From Streptomyces sp. CG1 (GTDB lineage Bacteria > Actinomycetota > Actinomycetes > Streptomycetales > Streptomycetaceae): DNA of 64,000 bases. The stretch spans positions 8,301,501 through 8,365,500 of the forward strand of contig NZ_CP163518.1 of NCBI RefSeq assembly GCF_041080625.1. The letters run 5' to 3'. Under the pieces are notes generated by a model. It was not told the origin of the DNA. It saw nothing but the letters and a program-made list of their open reading frames with translations, and searched no databases. The translations under genes and the position numbers were made by a program. Positions 44,801 to 53,638 of this stretch are shown here, in pieces (the first letter of the stretch is position 1; each line of letters opens with the position of its first letter).

Positions 44801-45885
44801 ACGACGAGCAGCGAGCCGCCGCGGTCACCAACCACGTCCGCACGGCTGCCGCCGCCGTACTGGGCCACGCCACGCCGGAGGACGTCGACCCCGACCGGTC
44901 CTTCGTCGAGCTGGGACTCGAGTCCCTCACGGCCCTGCAACTGCGCAAGCGGCTGCGGGACTCCACCGGGCTGTCCCTGCCCGCGACCCTGGCCTTCGAC
45001 CACCCGACGGTCAACGCGCTGGCCGGGCATCTCGCGGAGCGCCTGGCGCAGGCGCCCGGCGAGCCCTCCGGGAACCCGCTGACCGGCCTGTTCCGCCAGG
45101 CGTACGGCACCGGTCGGCTCACGGAGGGCTTCCAGCTGCTGACCGCCGCCGCAGCACTGCGGCCGGACTTCGAACGGCGCGCCGACGCGGACCGTTGGCC
45201 CACCCCGGTCCGCATCACGTCCGGCGCCGCGGACCTCGCCGTGCTGTGCCTCCCCTCGCTCAGCGCCGTCTCCGGACCGCAGGAGTATCTGCGGCTCGGC
45301 TCGGCACTCGGCGCCGCGGGCGAGGTCTGGGCGCTGCCGCACCCCGGCTTCACAGCCGGCGAACCGTTGCCGCGCTCGGCCCAGGCACTGATCGCCGCCC
45401 AAGCGGAGACCGCCGTCGAACTGGCGGCCGGCCGCCCGGTAGTGCTGCTCGGCCGCTCCTCCGGCGGATGGATCGCCCACGCTGTGGCCGAGCGCCTGGC
45501 CGCGCTCGGCACGCCGGCCGCCGCCGTCGTCCTGGCCGACACCTTCTCCCGGACCGCGGACCGCTCCAGTACCCGACTGATGGTCTCCCAGCTGCTGGAG
45601 AACGAGGAGGCGGCCGAACTCCTCGACGACCAGCGGCTGGTGGCGATGGGCGGCTACTTTCGGGTCTTCGCGGACTGGACCCCGCAGCCCCTCACGACCC
45701 CCGTGCTGCTGCTGCGAGCCACCGCCGAGGTCCCCGGCGCGGACCGGGGAGAACGGGGGACCGGCTGGGAGCACGCCCACCACGTGGTCGACGTACCCGG
45801 AGACCACTTCTCGATGCTCGACGAACACCATCGGACAACCGCCGACGCCATCGCGTCCTGGCTGCGCACGGAGGTACGGGGATGA
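41893..45885 (+). CDS. Type I PKS: module 6 and terminal thioesterase (KS-AT-ACP-TE)
   Basis: 1330 residues from GTG 41893, overlapping the previous stop by 4 bases (GTGA), so translation is probably coupled. Docking helix [21 protein letters not shown] Cys198; AT Ser680 in GHSQG, YASH 780-783 (methylmalonyl); no reductive domain; ACP Ser1011 in LGLESL, where Glu replaces the usual Asp; TE with Ser1189 in GRSSGG (usual GHSAGG), Asp1216 and His1305 in GDHFSML. It adds the last methylmalonate, keeps the beta-keto group and releases the chain. The TE may lactonise through the C5 enol (2-pyrone) or the C13 hydroxyl (14-membered ring), or hydrolyse. The layout matches PikAIV. Confidence 0.95.
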   Translation: MSTHPVTNEAKYLDYLKRATADLREARRQVRELTDRQHEPVAIIGMSCRYPGGVADPDGLWELVSEGRDAISGFPDNRGWPDDRAGHGGFLHHADEFDADFFGISPREALAMDPQQRLLLEAAWEAFEAAGLDPSAACGEQVGVFTGLNLHDYATRAEAIPAEALGYLSTGNAGSVASGRIAYFLGLQGPAVTVDTACSSSLVALHLAAQALRRGECGTALAGGATIMSSPGAFADFGAQGGLAADGRCKSFAASADGTAWGEGVGLLLLERLSDARRLGHPVLAVLRGSAVNQDGASNGLTAPNGRAQRQVIRQALADARLNPADIDAVEAHGTGTRLGDPIEAQALLATYGQNRPAGSPLWLGSLKSNIGHTMAAAGVGGVIKMVQAMRHGTLPKTLHVDAPSPQIDWSAGSVALLTEARPWPGTDRPRRAAVSSFGMSGTNAHIILEQPEEQPTEQLEEQTAERTAAQTTAPSEAHPEPQGAQRPVPVPSGAPAGPLPWVLSARTPQGLRAQAARLHTHLLAHPEQRGADVAWSLATGRAALDYRAVVVADGREDLLDRLGALADGRDAPHTVRGTAAARTAGRTAFVFPGQGSQWRGMATELAASSAVFRDRLADCEEALAPHADWSLTRVLRGDPDAPSLDRVDVVQPTLFAVMVSLAALWRSYGIEPDAVAGHSQGEIAAACVSGALSLEDAALVVALRSRVLTQLAGRGGMVSVALSADQVAPRLAPWADRIAIAAVNGPNATVVAGDSDALDAFLARSEADGLRVRRVPVDYASHSPHVESIREELLTRLSAVAPKPAEMPFYSAVTCTPLSGTELDADYWYRNLRQTVRFDETVRLLIQDGFRYFVEASPHPVLVGGIEETAETTEAGRAVTVTGSLLRDEGHPTRFLQSAGELYVRGAAVDWTAALPPARRVELPRYAFRRRSFWLASTPAATLPATLAPAPDTEEDTGTLPRTLARLADDEQRAAAVTNHVRTAAAAVLGHATPEDVDPDRSFVELGLESLTALQLRKRLRDSTGLSLPATLAFDHPTVNALAGHLAERLAQAPGEPSGNPLTGLFRQAYGTGRLTEGFQLLTAAAALRPDFERRADADRWPTPVRITSGAADLAVLCLPSLSAVSGPQEYLRLGSALGAAGEVWALPHPGFTAGEPLPRSAQALIAAQAETAVELAAGRPVVLLGRSSGGWIAHAVAERLAALGTPAAAVVLADTFSRTADRSSTRLMVSQLLENEEAAELLDDQRLVAMGGYFRVFADWTPQPLTTPVLLLRATAEVPGADRGERGTGWEHAHHVVDVPGDHFSMLDEHHRTTADAIASWLRTEVRG

Positions 45886-46643
45886 CCAACGCCCTGGCTG
45901 TACAAGAACTCTGGATCCGCCGCTACCATCCGGCGCCGGAGGACACCGACCTGTCGCTGGTCTGCTTCCCGCACGCGGGTGGCTCCGCCAGCTACTTCCG
46001 CCCGCTCGCCACCGCCCTGGCAGGCGTCGCTGATGTCATGCCGGTGCAGTACCCGGGCCGTCAGGACCGCCGCGCCGAACCGCCGATCACGTCGGTCCCC
46101 CGCCTTGCTGATGAGATCGTCGCCGTGCTGGAGTCGCTCCCGAGGCGCCGGCTGGTGCTGTTCGGGCACAGCATGGGGGCCTGCGTGGCCTTCGAAGTGG
46201 CCCGCCGGATCGAGCAGCGCTCCTCCCTCGACCTGCTGGGACTGGTCGCCTCCGGCCGTACCGCCCCGCCCAGGCTGCGCGACCGCGGGGTCCGCTCGAT
46301 GGATGACGACGGCGTCATCGCCGAGATCCGCCGTCTGAACGGCACCGACGACCGGCTGCTCTTCGACGACGACATCATCCGGATGATCATGCCGGCCATC
46401 CGCGCTGACTACGCGGCGGTGGAGTCATACCAGTACGAGCCCGGGCCGGTACTGCGCTGCCCGATCAGCGTGCTGGTGGGCGACCACGACCCGCAAGTCA
46501 CCCTCGCCGAGGCGGAGGAGTGGCGTGAGCACACCGAAGCCGACTTCACCCTGCGCAGCTTCCCCGGCGGCCACTTCTACCTGGCCGAGCAGAACACCCA
46601 GGTGGCCCGGGCACTGACCGAGGATCTGGCGCGCTTTTGCTGA
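45882..46643 (+). CDS. Type II (editing) thioesterase
   Basis: 253-residue alpha/beta hydrolase starting at ATG 45882 and overlapping the PKS stop (ATGA), so it is translationally coupled to the last PKS gene. Catalytic triad: Ser97 in FGHSMGA, Asp201 in VGDHDP, His231 in PGGHFYL; the N-terminal [12 protein letters not shown] is the classic type II TE opening. Such enzymes remove aberrant or prematurely decarboxylated acyl groups from the PKS ACPs. This one has no fused domain and all residues intact. It matters here because several modules have irregular AT or KR domains that could stall. Confidence 0.93.
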   Translation: MTNALAVQELWIRRYHPAPEDTDLSLVCFPHAGGSASYFRPLATALAGVADVMPVQYPGRQDRRAEPPITSVPRLADEIVAVLESLPRRRLVLFGHSMGACVAFEVARRIEQRSSLDLLGLVASGRTAPPRLRDRGVRSMDDDGVIAEIRRLNGTDDRLLFDDDIIRMIMPAIRADYAAVESYQYEPGPVLRCPISVLVGDHDPQVTLAEAEEWREHTEADFTLRSFPGGHFYLAEQNTQVARALTEDLARFC

Positions 46644-46702
46644 CCGATCGCCCGCCGACGCCGCTGGCGCCGGGCATTTCCCCCAACACAGAAAGAACTG
46701 GT

Positions 46703-48136
46703 ATGGCAAACGAACCGGCTGCCCCGGCACGCCCGTCGTTCGGACTGACCGTCCTGGCCGTCTCCCTGCCGATGTTCATGGTGGCCCTGGACAACCTGGT
46801 GGTGACCAACGCGCTCGCGTCCATCAGACGTGACTTGGACGCCTCGATCCAGGGCCTGCAGTGGGTCACCAATAGCTACATCCTCGGTTTCGCCAGCCTG
46901 CTGCTGGTCGCGGCTGGCCTCGGAGACCGTTTCGGACGTCGCAAGGTGTTCGTCTCCGGACTCTCGCTGTTCGTGCTGTTCTCGATCGGGTGCGCACTGT
47001 CCACCTCGACTGCGGCACTCATTGCCCTGCGCGCCCTGCAAGGTATGAGCGCGGCCGCCGTCCTGCCGCTGTCGCTGACGATGCTGACGGTGGCCGTGCC
47101 GCCGGAGAAGCGAGGTGTGGCGATCGGCGTCTGGTCCAGCATCAGCAGCCTGGCGGTAGGCATCGCGCCGCTGATCGGCGGCGCCATCACCACTGGCATC
47201 GGCTGGCACTGGCTGTTCTGGCTGAACGTCCCGATCGGTCTCATCGCCGTGCCGTTGGTGCTGCGTGTGCATGCCGAGAGCCGAGGTGCGGCAGCCGGAC
47301 TGGACCTCCTTGGGCTGTTGCTCGGCGCCGCCGGAGTGCTCGCCCTCGTCTGGGCGATTGTGGACAGCAGCGAGTACGGCTGGACCTCTTCCCGGGTCCT
47401 CGGGAAGTACGCAGCGGCCGCCGTACTGCTGGTGCTCTTCGTGCTGTGGGAGCGCCGTACCTCCCAGCCACTGCTCCCGCTGCGGATCTACCGCAGCCGC
47501 GCTTTCACCCTGACGAACCTCGCCTCTCTGGCCGTCTACTTCGGTCTGTTCGGTTCGATCTTCTTCCTCGCCCAGTACCTCCAGGTGGTCCGCCACCACT
47601 CGCCGTTCGTGGCCGGTCTGTGGACCCTGCCGTGGGCCGTCATGCCGACGATCTGCGCGCCATACGCGGGCAAGCTCATTCCCAAGGTGGGCGCCAGCAA
47701 GCTGATCGCCACCGGGCTGGCACTCGCCGCCGTGGGCCTGGCCTGGTGTGCGCTGATCTCCGACCCGGCCACGGCGGACTGGCAGATGGTGGCGCCGTAC
47801 ATGCTGTGCGGCATCGGCACCGGTCTGATCTTCGCGCCGAGCGCGACGGTGGTGGTCAGCTCCGTCCAACCGCAGGACATCGGCAAGGCGTCCGGCACCA
47901 ATGCGACCGTCCGCGAGATCGGCAGCGCCCTGGGGATCGCCGTCCTCACCACCGTGTTCACCAGCCGGGGCGGCAACTACCACTCGCCATCGGCCTTCAC
48001 CGACGCCATTATCCCCGGCCTGTGGATCTGCGTCGCGGTCCTGCTGGCGGGCGGCGCACTGGCGCTGGGCATCCCGGCGCTCAAGCCCCCGGCCCCCGCC
48101 CCTGCCCCCGCCGCCAAGCAGCCGGCACTCGACTGA
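46703..48136 (+). CDS. DHA2-family multidrug exporter (14-TM MFS)
   Basis: 477 residues from ATG 46703 (MANEPAAPARPSF), 59 bp after the thioesterase gene. It is hydrophobic throughout with about 14 predicted membrane spans: FMVALDNLVVTNALASIRRDL is TM1 with the DHA2 motif D1, LGDRFGRRKVF is motif A between TM2 and TM3, and WHWLFWLNVPIGL marks TM6. The C-terminus is a Pro/Ala tail. It is a proton-coupled drug efflux pump of the type found in most Streptomyces clusters, and the obvious candidate for export of, and resistance to, the product. It is co-directional with and inside the presumed operon. An alternative start at 46637 would add a non-conserved leader. Confidence 0.92.
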   Translation: MANEPAAPARPSFGLTVLAVSLPMFMVALDNLVVTNALASIRRDLDASIQGLQWVTNSYILGFASLLLVAAGLGDRFGRRKVFVSGLSLFVLFSIGCALSTSTAALIALRALQGMSAAAVLPLSLTMLTVAVPPEKRGVAIGVWSSISSLAVGIAPLIGGAITTGIGWHWLFWLNVPIGLIAVPLVLRVHAESRGAAAGLDLLGLLLGAAGVLALVWAIVDSSEYGWTSSRVLGKYAAAAVLLVLFVLWERRTSQPLLPLRIYRSRAFTLTNLASLAVYFGLFGSIFFLAQYLQVVRHHSPFVAGLWTLPWAVMPTICAPYAGKLIPKVGASKLIATGLALAAVGLAWCALISDPATADWQMVAPYMLCGIGTGLIFAPSATVVVSSVQPQDIGKASGTNATVREIGSALGIAVLTTVFTSRGGNYHSPSAFTDAIIPGLWICVAVLLAGGALALGIPALKPPAPAPAPAAKQPALD

Positions 48137-48165
48137 CCCCGCAATCCCACAAGGAGCACAGACAC

Positions 48166-49359
48166 ATGGTCACCTTCACCGACCTCTACGCCGAGTACGG
48201 TGTGAAATCCCCGCACGACCTGTTCGAGCGACTGCGTGAGGAACGCCCGCTGTTCCAGGTCGAACTGCCCAACGGGGTGCCGCTGTGGCTGGTCACCCAG
48301 TACGCCGACTGCCGGGCGGGGCTCGGCGACGCGCGGCTGTCCAACCGCATCGGTACCCGGATCGTCTCCCGGGACGTCCTGCCCGCCGACATCCGCGCCA
48401 GCATGGGCACCCACATGCTGCGGGTCGACGGCACCGACCACACCCGGCTGCGGCGGCTGGTCTCCTCGGTGTTCACGGCCAAGCGGATCGAACGGCTCCG
48501 GCCGATGATCGAGCAGATGACCAGCGACCTGCTCGACAAGATGGCCGTCCAGGAGCACCCGGACGCCATCCGCGACCTGGCCTACCCGCTGCCGATGCAG
48601 GTGATCTGCGAGCTGCTCGGTGTCCCGGTGTCCGACCACGAGCGCTTCCGCACCTGGTCGAACGCCTACCTCTCGGGGGTCGGCACGCAGAACTTCCCGG
48701 TCGACGTGGTGACCGAGTTCGTCCACTACGTCCGGGACCTCGTCGAGCAGAAGCGGGCCGAGCCGGACGACAAGCTGCTGTCCGCGATGATCTCCGCGCG
48801 GGACAACGAGGACCGGCTCGCCGAGCACGAGCTGACCTCGATGTGCTTCCTGCTCATCATCGCCGGCTACGAGACCACCGTGAACCTGCTCGGCAACGGC
48901 ACGGCCCTGCTGCTCGCCGACCCGGAGCTGGCCGACCGCCTGCGCGCCGACCACGAGGCGATCCCTGGGGCCGTCGAGGAGTTTCTGCGCTTCGAGAGCC
49001 CGGTGCCCGGCGCGAGCTTCCGGGTCGCCACCGAGACCCTGGAACTCGGCGGCCAGACCATCCAGGAGGGGGAGCTGGTCCTGATCTCCCTGCTGTCGGC
49101 CAACCGCGATGAGCGGGTCTTCACCGACTCGATGACCTTCGACGCCGAGCGCAGCCCGAACCAACACATGGCCTTCGGCTACGGCATGCACTACTGCCTG
49201 GGCGCTCCGCTGGCCCGGCTGGAGGCCCACATCGCCTTCCGTCACCTGCTGGAGCGCTTCCCCAAGATGGAGCGTCTGGACGCATCGGCCGAGCTGAAGT
49301 GGCGGCCCGGACTGGTGATGAGGGGCCTGACCGAACTCCCGGTGAAGCTCCACCAGTAG
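48166..49359 (+). CDS. Cytochrome P450 (tailoring)
   Basis: 397 residues from ATG 48166, with AAGGAG nine bases upstream. I-helix AGYETT (233-238) with the normal acid-alcohol pair, K-helix EEFLRFE, heme loop FGYGMHYCLG with Cys344. It follows the exporter by 29 bp and precedes the CCR gene by 75 bp, so it belongs to the polyketide operon. It probably hydroxylates or epoxidises the released polyketide. Hydroxylation next to the 3,5-dicarbonyl end would allow closure to a furanone; this is speculation. No ferredoxin is encoded here, so it must use a housekeeping redox partner. Confidence 0.93.
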   Translation: MVTFTDLYAEYGVKSPHDLFERLREERPLFQVELPNGVPLWLVTQYADCRAGLGDARLSNRIGTRIVSRDVLPADIRASMGTHMLRVDGTDHTRLRRLVSSVFTAKRIERLRPMIEQMTSDLLDKMAVQEHPDAIRDLAYPLPMQVICELLGVPVSDHERFRTWSNAYLSGVGTQNFPVDVVTEFVHYVRDLVEQKRAEPDDKLLSAMISARDNEDRLAEHELTSMCFLLIIAGYETTVNLLGNGTALLLADPELADRLRADHEAIPGAVEEFLRFESPVPGASFRVATETLELGGQTIQEGELVLISLLSANRDERVFTDSMTFDAERSPNQHMAFGYGMHYCLGAPLARLEAHIAFRHLLERFPKMERLDASAELKWRPGLVMRGLTELPVKLHQ

Positions 49360-49434
49360 CCCCGCCGAAGGTGGTGGCCGGCCGACACGGCCACCACCTG
49401 CCGGATCCGAAGCCCTCTACACCAACGGGAGTCT

Positions 49435-50778
49435 GTGGTGATAGCCGACCTGGTCGCCGCGATCGAGTCGCCGGACGCACGGGCACGCGACTTCGCGTCC
49501 CTGCCGGTACCGGAGTCCTATCGAGCCGCCGTGCTCTTCAAGGACGAGCAGTACATGTTCGACGGACTGCCGGTCCAGGACCGGGAGCCCGCGAAGGCCC
49601 TGCACATTAGTGACGTACCGACCCCGGAGCCCGGCCCCGGCGAGGCCCTGATCGCCGTCATGGCGAGTTCCGTCAACTACAACACGGTGTGGAGCGCACT
49701 GTTCTCGCCCGTGCCGACCTTCGCCTTCCTCGAGCGCTACGCCCGCACCGGAGGCCCGGCCGCCCGGCACGACCTGCCGTACCACGTGATCGGCTCCGAC
49801 CTCTCCGGGGTGGTGCTGCGCACCGGACCCGGGGTGCGCCGCTGGCAGCCCGGTGACCGGGTGGTCGCGCACTGCCTATCCGTCGAGCTGGAGGACGCGG
49901 CGGGGCACGACGACACGATGCTCGACCCCGAGCAGCGGATCTGGGGCTTCGAGACCAATTTCGGTGGCCTGGCTCACCTCGCGCTGGTGAAGGCCAACCA
50001 GCTGATGCCGAAGGCCGCTCACCTCACCTGGGAGGAGGCCGCCGCACCCGGTCTGGTCAACTCCACTGCCTACCGCCAGCTGGTCTCGCGCAACGGCGCG
50101 GGCATGAAGGTGGGCGACAACGTGCTGATCTGGGGCGCGGGCGGCGGTCTCGGCTCCTACGCCACCCAGTACGCGCTGGCGGGGGGCGCGATCCCGATCT
50201 GCGTGGTCTCCAGCAAGCAGAAGGCGGCGATCTGCCGCGCGATGGGCGTCGAGGCGATCATCGACCGAAGCGCGGAGGATTACCGGTTCTGGAAGAACGA
50301 GCACACCCAGGACCCCAGGGAGTGGAAACGCTTCGGCAGCACGATCCGCGAGCTGACGGGCGGCGAGGACGTCGACATCGTCTTCGAACACCCGGGCCGG
50401 GAGACCTTCGGCGCCTCGGTCTACGTCGCCCGCAGAGGCGGGACCATCGTCACCTGCGCCTCCACCTCCGGCTACCAGCACGAGTTCGACAACCGCTACC
50501 TCTGGATGCACCTCAAGCGGATCATCGGCTCCCACTTCGCCAACTATCGCGAAGCATGGGAGGCCAACCGCCTCATCGCCAAGGGCCGGATCCACCCCAC
50601 GCTCTCTCGTACCTACCCGCTCGCCGAGATCGGCCAGGCGGTGGGCGACGTCCACCGCAACCGGCACCACGGCAAAGTCGGCGTGCTGTGCCTTGCCCCC
50701 CAGGAGGGCCTGGGCGTTACCGACCCTGAGCTGCGGGCCCGACACGAGCTGGCCATCAACCGGTTCCGGACCGGCTGA
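49435..50778 (+). CDS. ccr: Crotonyl-CoA carboxylase/reductase
   Basis: Zinc-free MDR-family enzyme of about 447 residues that reduces an enoyl-CoA with NADPH and carboxylates it with CO2 to an alkylmalonyl-CoA (crotonyl-CoA to ethylmalonyl-CoA). Seen: MASSVNYNTVWSALFSPVPT, YHVIGSDLSGVV, ETNFGGLAHLALVKANQLMPK, AAAPGLVNSTAYRQLVS, NADPH loop IWGAGGGLGSYATQ (about 232-245) and CASTSGYQHEFDNRYLWMHLK, all typical of Ccr. GTG 49435 and GTG 49438 are both possible starts; GGGAG at 49427-49431 fits the second better. In a cluster with a KSQ loading module, it most simply supplies ethylmalonyl-CoA for the loading AT with CAGH, and perhaps for the odd AT of module 4. The acyl-CoA oxidase gene may supply its enoyl-CoA. 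Confidence 0.95.
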   Translation: MVIADLVAAIESPDARARDFASLPVPESYRAAVLFKDEQYMFDGLPVQDREPAKALHISDVPTPEPGPGEALIAVMASSVNYNTVWSALFSPVPTFAFLERYARTGGPAARHDLPYHVIGSDLSGVVLRTGPGVRRWQPGDRVVAHCLSVELEDAAGHDDTMLDPEQRIWGFETNFGGLAHLALVKANQLMPKAAHLTWEEAAAPGLVNSTAYRQLVSRNGAGMKVGDNVLIWGAGGGLGSYATQYALAGGAIPICVVSSKQKAAICRAMGVEAIIDRSAEDYRFWKNEHTQDPREWKRFGSTIRELTGGEDVDIVFEHPGRETFGASVYVARRGGTIVTCASTSGYQHEFDNRYLWMHLKRIIGSHFANYREAWEANRLIAKGRIHPTLSRTYPLAEIGQAVGDVHRNRHHGKVGVLCLAPQEGLGVTDPELRARHELAINRFRTG

Positions 50779-50852
50779 GCGCGGCGGCACGGCCGCCGGC
50801 AACGCCGTCCTCCCCCCCCACATCCGCGTTCACACAGATTGGCAGTACGCAC

Positions 50853-52064
50853 GTGACCGACACTCCGGTCGAGAACAGCCCCCTCGCCTACCCGTTCGAG
50901 CGGCCCACGGCGCTGGAACCGTGCCCGCACTACAAGCGGCTGAGGGAGACGCACCCGGTCGCGGACATCCGGATGCCCAGTGGCGACCACGCTCTCCTCG
51001 TCACCGACTACGAATCGGTGCGCACGGTGCTGTCCGACGCCCGCTTCAGCCGGGCCGCCACCGCCCAGCCCGGTGCCCCCCGGATCGGGACCGAGCCGCA
51101 GAATGCCAAGAACCTGCTCAGTATGGATCCGCCGGAGCACACCCGGGTACGTCGGCTGGTCTCCCGAGAGTTCACCGCCCGCCGGGTGGCGGCCCTGCGG
51201 CCCCGCATCCAGAGCTGCACCGACGAGCTGCTGGACGCGATGGAGCGGACTGGGTCCCCGACCGACCTGGTCCCCGCCCTCGCCTTCCCTCTGCCCGTGA
51301 CCGTCATCTGCGAACTGCTCGGGGTCCCGCTCGACGAACGCGAGCAGATCGCCGAATGGTCCGGCACCGTCCTGTCGACCGTGTCACTGCCGGTCGAGCA
51401 GATCATCGCCGCCCACACGGGTCTGGCCACTTATCTGGGCGGGCTCATCGCCGCCAAGCGGGTGAACCCGGGCGACGACCTCCTCTCTGCCCTCGTGTCG
51501 ATCCATGAGGCGGACGCCGAACGGCTCGATGAGGAGGAACTACTGCACCTGGCGATCACCCTCCTCATCGCCGGGCACGAGACCACGACCAATCAAATCG
51601 CCAATAGTGTCTTGGCGCTGCTGACGCACCCTGAGCAGTTCGAGGCCGTCCGCCGCGAGCCCGATGCCGTCCCCGCCGCCGTGGAGGAGCTGTTGCGCTT
51701 CGTCCCTCCGGGTGACGAGGCGACCCTGCGCATCGCCATGGAGGACGTGAAACTGGGTGACACCGTCGTGCGCGCGGGCACCGCGGTGCTCGCGTCCCTG
51801 GCCTCCGCCAATCGTGACGCCGGGCAGTTCACCGATCCCGACAGCCTCAACGTCACCCGCCTACTGGATGCCCAGCACCTGACGTTCGGCTACGGCATCC
51901 ACTACTGCCTCGGTGCAGGTCTGGCGCGCCTGGAGCTGGAGATCGCGATCGGCACCCTGCTGCACAGGTTCCCTACACTCCGGCTGGCCGTGCCGGCCGA
52001 GCAGGTGCCGCGTTCCTCCGGCCGTCTGATCCATGGGGTTACGTCTCTCCCCGTCGCTTGGTAA
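50853..52064 (+). CDS. Cytochrome P450 (tailoring)
   Basis: 403 residues from GTG 50853. I-helix AGHETT (from 240), K-helix EELLRF, heme loop FGYGIHYCLG with Cys352; the N-terminal half has ARFSRAATAQPG and MDPPEHTRVRRLVSREFT as in macrolide and polyketide hydroxylases of the CYP105/107 type (family level only). It is the last gene of the cluster: 74 bp after the CCR gene, with a terminator-like hairpin 73 bp downstream, then intron debris. With the P450 at 48166 it provides two oxidation steps on the polyketide. Substrate and position cannot be read from the sequence. Confidence 0.93.
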   Translation: MTDTPVENSPLAYPFERPTALEPCPHYKRLRETHPVADIRMPSGDHALLVTDYESVRTVLSDARFSRAATAQPGAPRIGTEPQNAKNLLSMDPPEHTRVRRLVSREFTARRVAALRPRIQSCTDELLDAMERTGSPTDLVPALAFPLPVTVICELLGVPLDEREQIAEWSGTVLSTVSLPVEQIIAAHTGLATYLGGLIAAKRVNPGDDLLSALVSIHEADAERLDEEELLHLAITLLIAGHETTTNQIANSVLALLTHPEQFEAVRREPDAVPAAVEELLRFVPPGDEATLRIAMEDVKLGDTVVRAGTAVLASLASANRDAGQFTDPDSLNVTRLLDAQHLTFGYGIHYCLGAGLARLELEIAIGTLLHRFPTLRLAVPAEQVPRSSGRLIHGVTSLPVAW

Positions 52065-52136
52065 GAAGCGGCCCACGACCAGCTGCAACGGCGGAGAGAG
52101 CGCGACTCCGGTGTCATCGACGAGGCAGGAGATATA

Positions 52137-52167
52137 GAGCAGGTGCCCCCTGAGCGCCTGCTCTTTT
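52137..52167 (+). terminator. Intrinsic terminator at the end of the polyketide operon
   Basis: GAGCAGGTG (52137-52145) pairs with CGCCTGCTC (52155-52163), 9 bp including one G-T, with a 9-nt loop, followed by TTTT (52164-52167). It sits 73 bp after the last P450 gene on the same strand and marks the right end of the cluster. Confidence 0.7.
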
Positions 52168-52204
52168 CGCCGCCGAAGAACTGTCAGAAACACTCTGACC
52201 AGGT

Positions 52205-52239
52205 GAACCGTGCGTGCCCGTCATCCGAGCACACGGCTC
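52205..52239 (-). ncRNA. Group II intron domain V
   Basis: Read on the minus strand from 52239 to 52205 the sequence is GAGCCGTGTGCTCGG...GCACGCACGGTTC. It folds as domain V: a 9-bp lower stem opening with the AGC catalytic triad (positions 2-4, with a G-U at the third pair), a 2-nt bulge (AC) on the 3' side, a second stem of about five pairs and a small purine-rich loop. It lies just past the end of the decayed intron-encoded protein, exactly where domain V should be. Sequence beyond it (CTGGTCAGAGTGTTTCTGACAG on the minus strand) can form a domain VI-like hairpin. Confidence 0.8.
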
Positions 52240-53550
52240 AAGCAAGCTCTGAAGGCTCGCGGACAGTCAGAAGTGCTGGTCTGCCGCCGACGCCGCTCAC
52301 TCGGCGTCGGCGGCAGCCGGTGTGTACCAGGCGTGGAGCGACGCGTCCGTCCGGCGTGCCCAGGTCCGCCTCAACCGCGTGTTTGCGGGTCGCGTGGCGA
52401 ACCACCTTGAACCACTGCTCCCATTCATCTGGGCTCTGTGGTCCGTGATCGGCGTGCAACTGCAGGTCCCCGCAAAGCGAACACCGGCCGTCTTGCGCTC
52501 GGAAGAGCCGCAGGGTGACCGGGTCCAGCGGGGGTTTGCTGCGGCGATGCCGTGTGGCCCAGAAGTCGGCCAGGGCGGGGTCGTCGGGCGACGCCGTTCC
52601 TGGCACCATCCGGTGCCGGACGATGGGAGTCCAGGCGAGCCTTCGTAGGAAGAGGCCGCTGTGGCGGTCTCCGAACACCCACTCGTCCCGCCGGAACCGG
52701 TCGAACTGGCCGAAATACCGGGTGACCGCCCAGTGCCTCGACTTGTTCGGGTGGGAGTACCTGGCCCACTTGTAGGTCAACCTCCACACGTGGTGGTCCA
52801 GCAGGCGGAACGCCCGCTTGGACACGCCGATCCGGTAATAGGCAGCCCAGTCTCTGATGATCGGGTTGAGCTTGGCGATCAGCACTTCAGCGTTGGCCCC
52901 TCGCAGGGCGTAGGTCTCGGTGCTGAGCCGTTCCCGGATGCGCCGCATGGCCGCTTTGCTCGGTTTGGTCAGCAGCTTGCCGCGGAATCGCGGGATGTTG
53001 AACCCCAGGAAGTCACAGCCCTCATCGAGGTGGACAATGCGTGTCTTGTCCTCGTTGAAGGCCAGACCCCTGGGCGCCAGCCATTTGGCAAGCCTCGCTT
53101 TGACCTCTTCGGCCTGTTCCCGCGAGTGGCACGGGGCGAGCAGATCGTCGGCGTAAACGACCAGAACCGGGGAGCCTTTCGGCACTAGCGAGGCGTTGCT
53201 GGCGAGTTACTGGTATCGGACTCCGGCGGCCTCGTCCATTCCGTGCAGAGCAATATTCAACAGCGTGGGGCTGATCGCTCCCCCTTGCGGAGTTCCTTCC
53301 TCAGTGGGTGTGAAGCAACCTTTCTCGATCACCCCGACCTTGAGCCAGCCAGCAATCATTCCTCTTCAGGGGAACGTTCCTAAGGCTGAGAGCAGGTGGT
53401 CGGGATCGATATGGTCGAATGCCGCTTTCAAGTCGGCGTCGAGCACCGTCGCCGTCAACGGCGAGACGGTCGGGCGGGACCGAATGGCCAACGCGGCCTG
53501 GGCGTTTGACGAGATGGCGGCGTACGCCTCCTGCGGCACCTGGATCCGCC
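52238..53550 (-). pseudogene. Decayed group II intron reverse transcriptase/maturase/HNH protein
   Basis: On the minus strand, from about 53545: RT motif A region VLDADLKAAFDHIDPDHLL, a frame break at about 53360, GVIEKGCFTPTEEGTPQGGA and LLNIALHGMDEAAGVRY, an in-frame stop (YQ*), then an open stretch from 53185 with VLVVYADDLL (RT active site YADD), FNEDKTRIVHLDEGCDFLGF, the maturase X domain (RDWAAYYRIGVSKRAF, LTYKWARYSHPNKSRHWA) and a C-terminal HNH region (CSLCGDLQLHADHGPQSPDEW). The N-terminal RT motifs are missing and at least two disruptions separate motif A from YADD. The protein is dead, but its order (RT, X, HNH, then domain V) shows that this is the 3' part of a real group II intron. 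Confidence 0.85.
52281..52316. repeat. Perfect 14-bp GC-rich stem-loop
   Basis: CTGCCGCCGACGCC (52281-52294) is the exact reverse complement of 52303-52316, with loop GCTCACTC. It lies between the C-terminal end of the intron-encoded protein and domain V, i.e. in the intron domain IV region, or it is an independent terminator-like insertion. There is no T-tract. Confidence 0.6.
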
Positions 53551-53638
53551 CCGGCGACGAGGGCATCATCCGACACGGTGTTTCTATCGGCGTGCCCGGG
53601 TCCGAATCCCGCCGCACGAACACCCTGCCGGAGCCACC

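Noticed and set aside
52137..52240. Class C group II intron inserted behind the terminator at 52137-52167
   Set aside because: Class C introns enter 3' of a terminator in intron orientation. Here the intron reads on the minus strand, so the hairpin is on its 3' exon side, and the HNH-bearing protein is not typical of that class.
52238..53185. The 315-residue open frame from 53185 as an intact reverse transcriptase gene
   Set aside because: It starts just before YADD; the earlier RT motifs lie upstream in other frames with a stop between, so it is only the surviving 3' part of a pseudogene.
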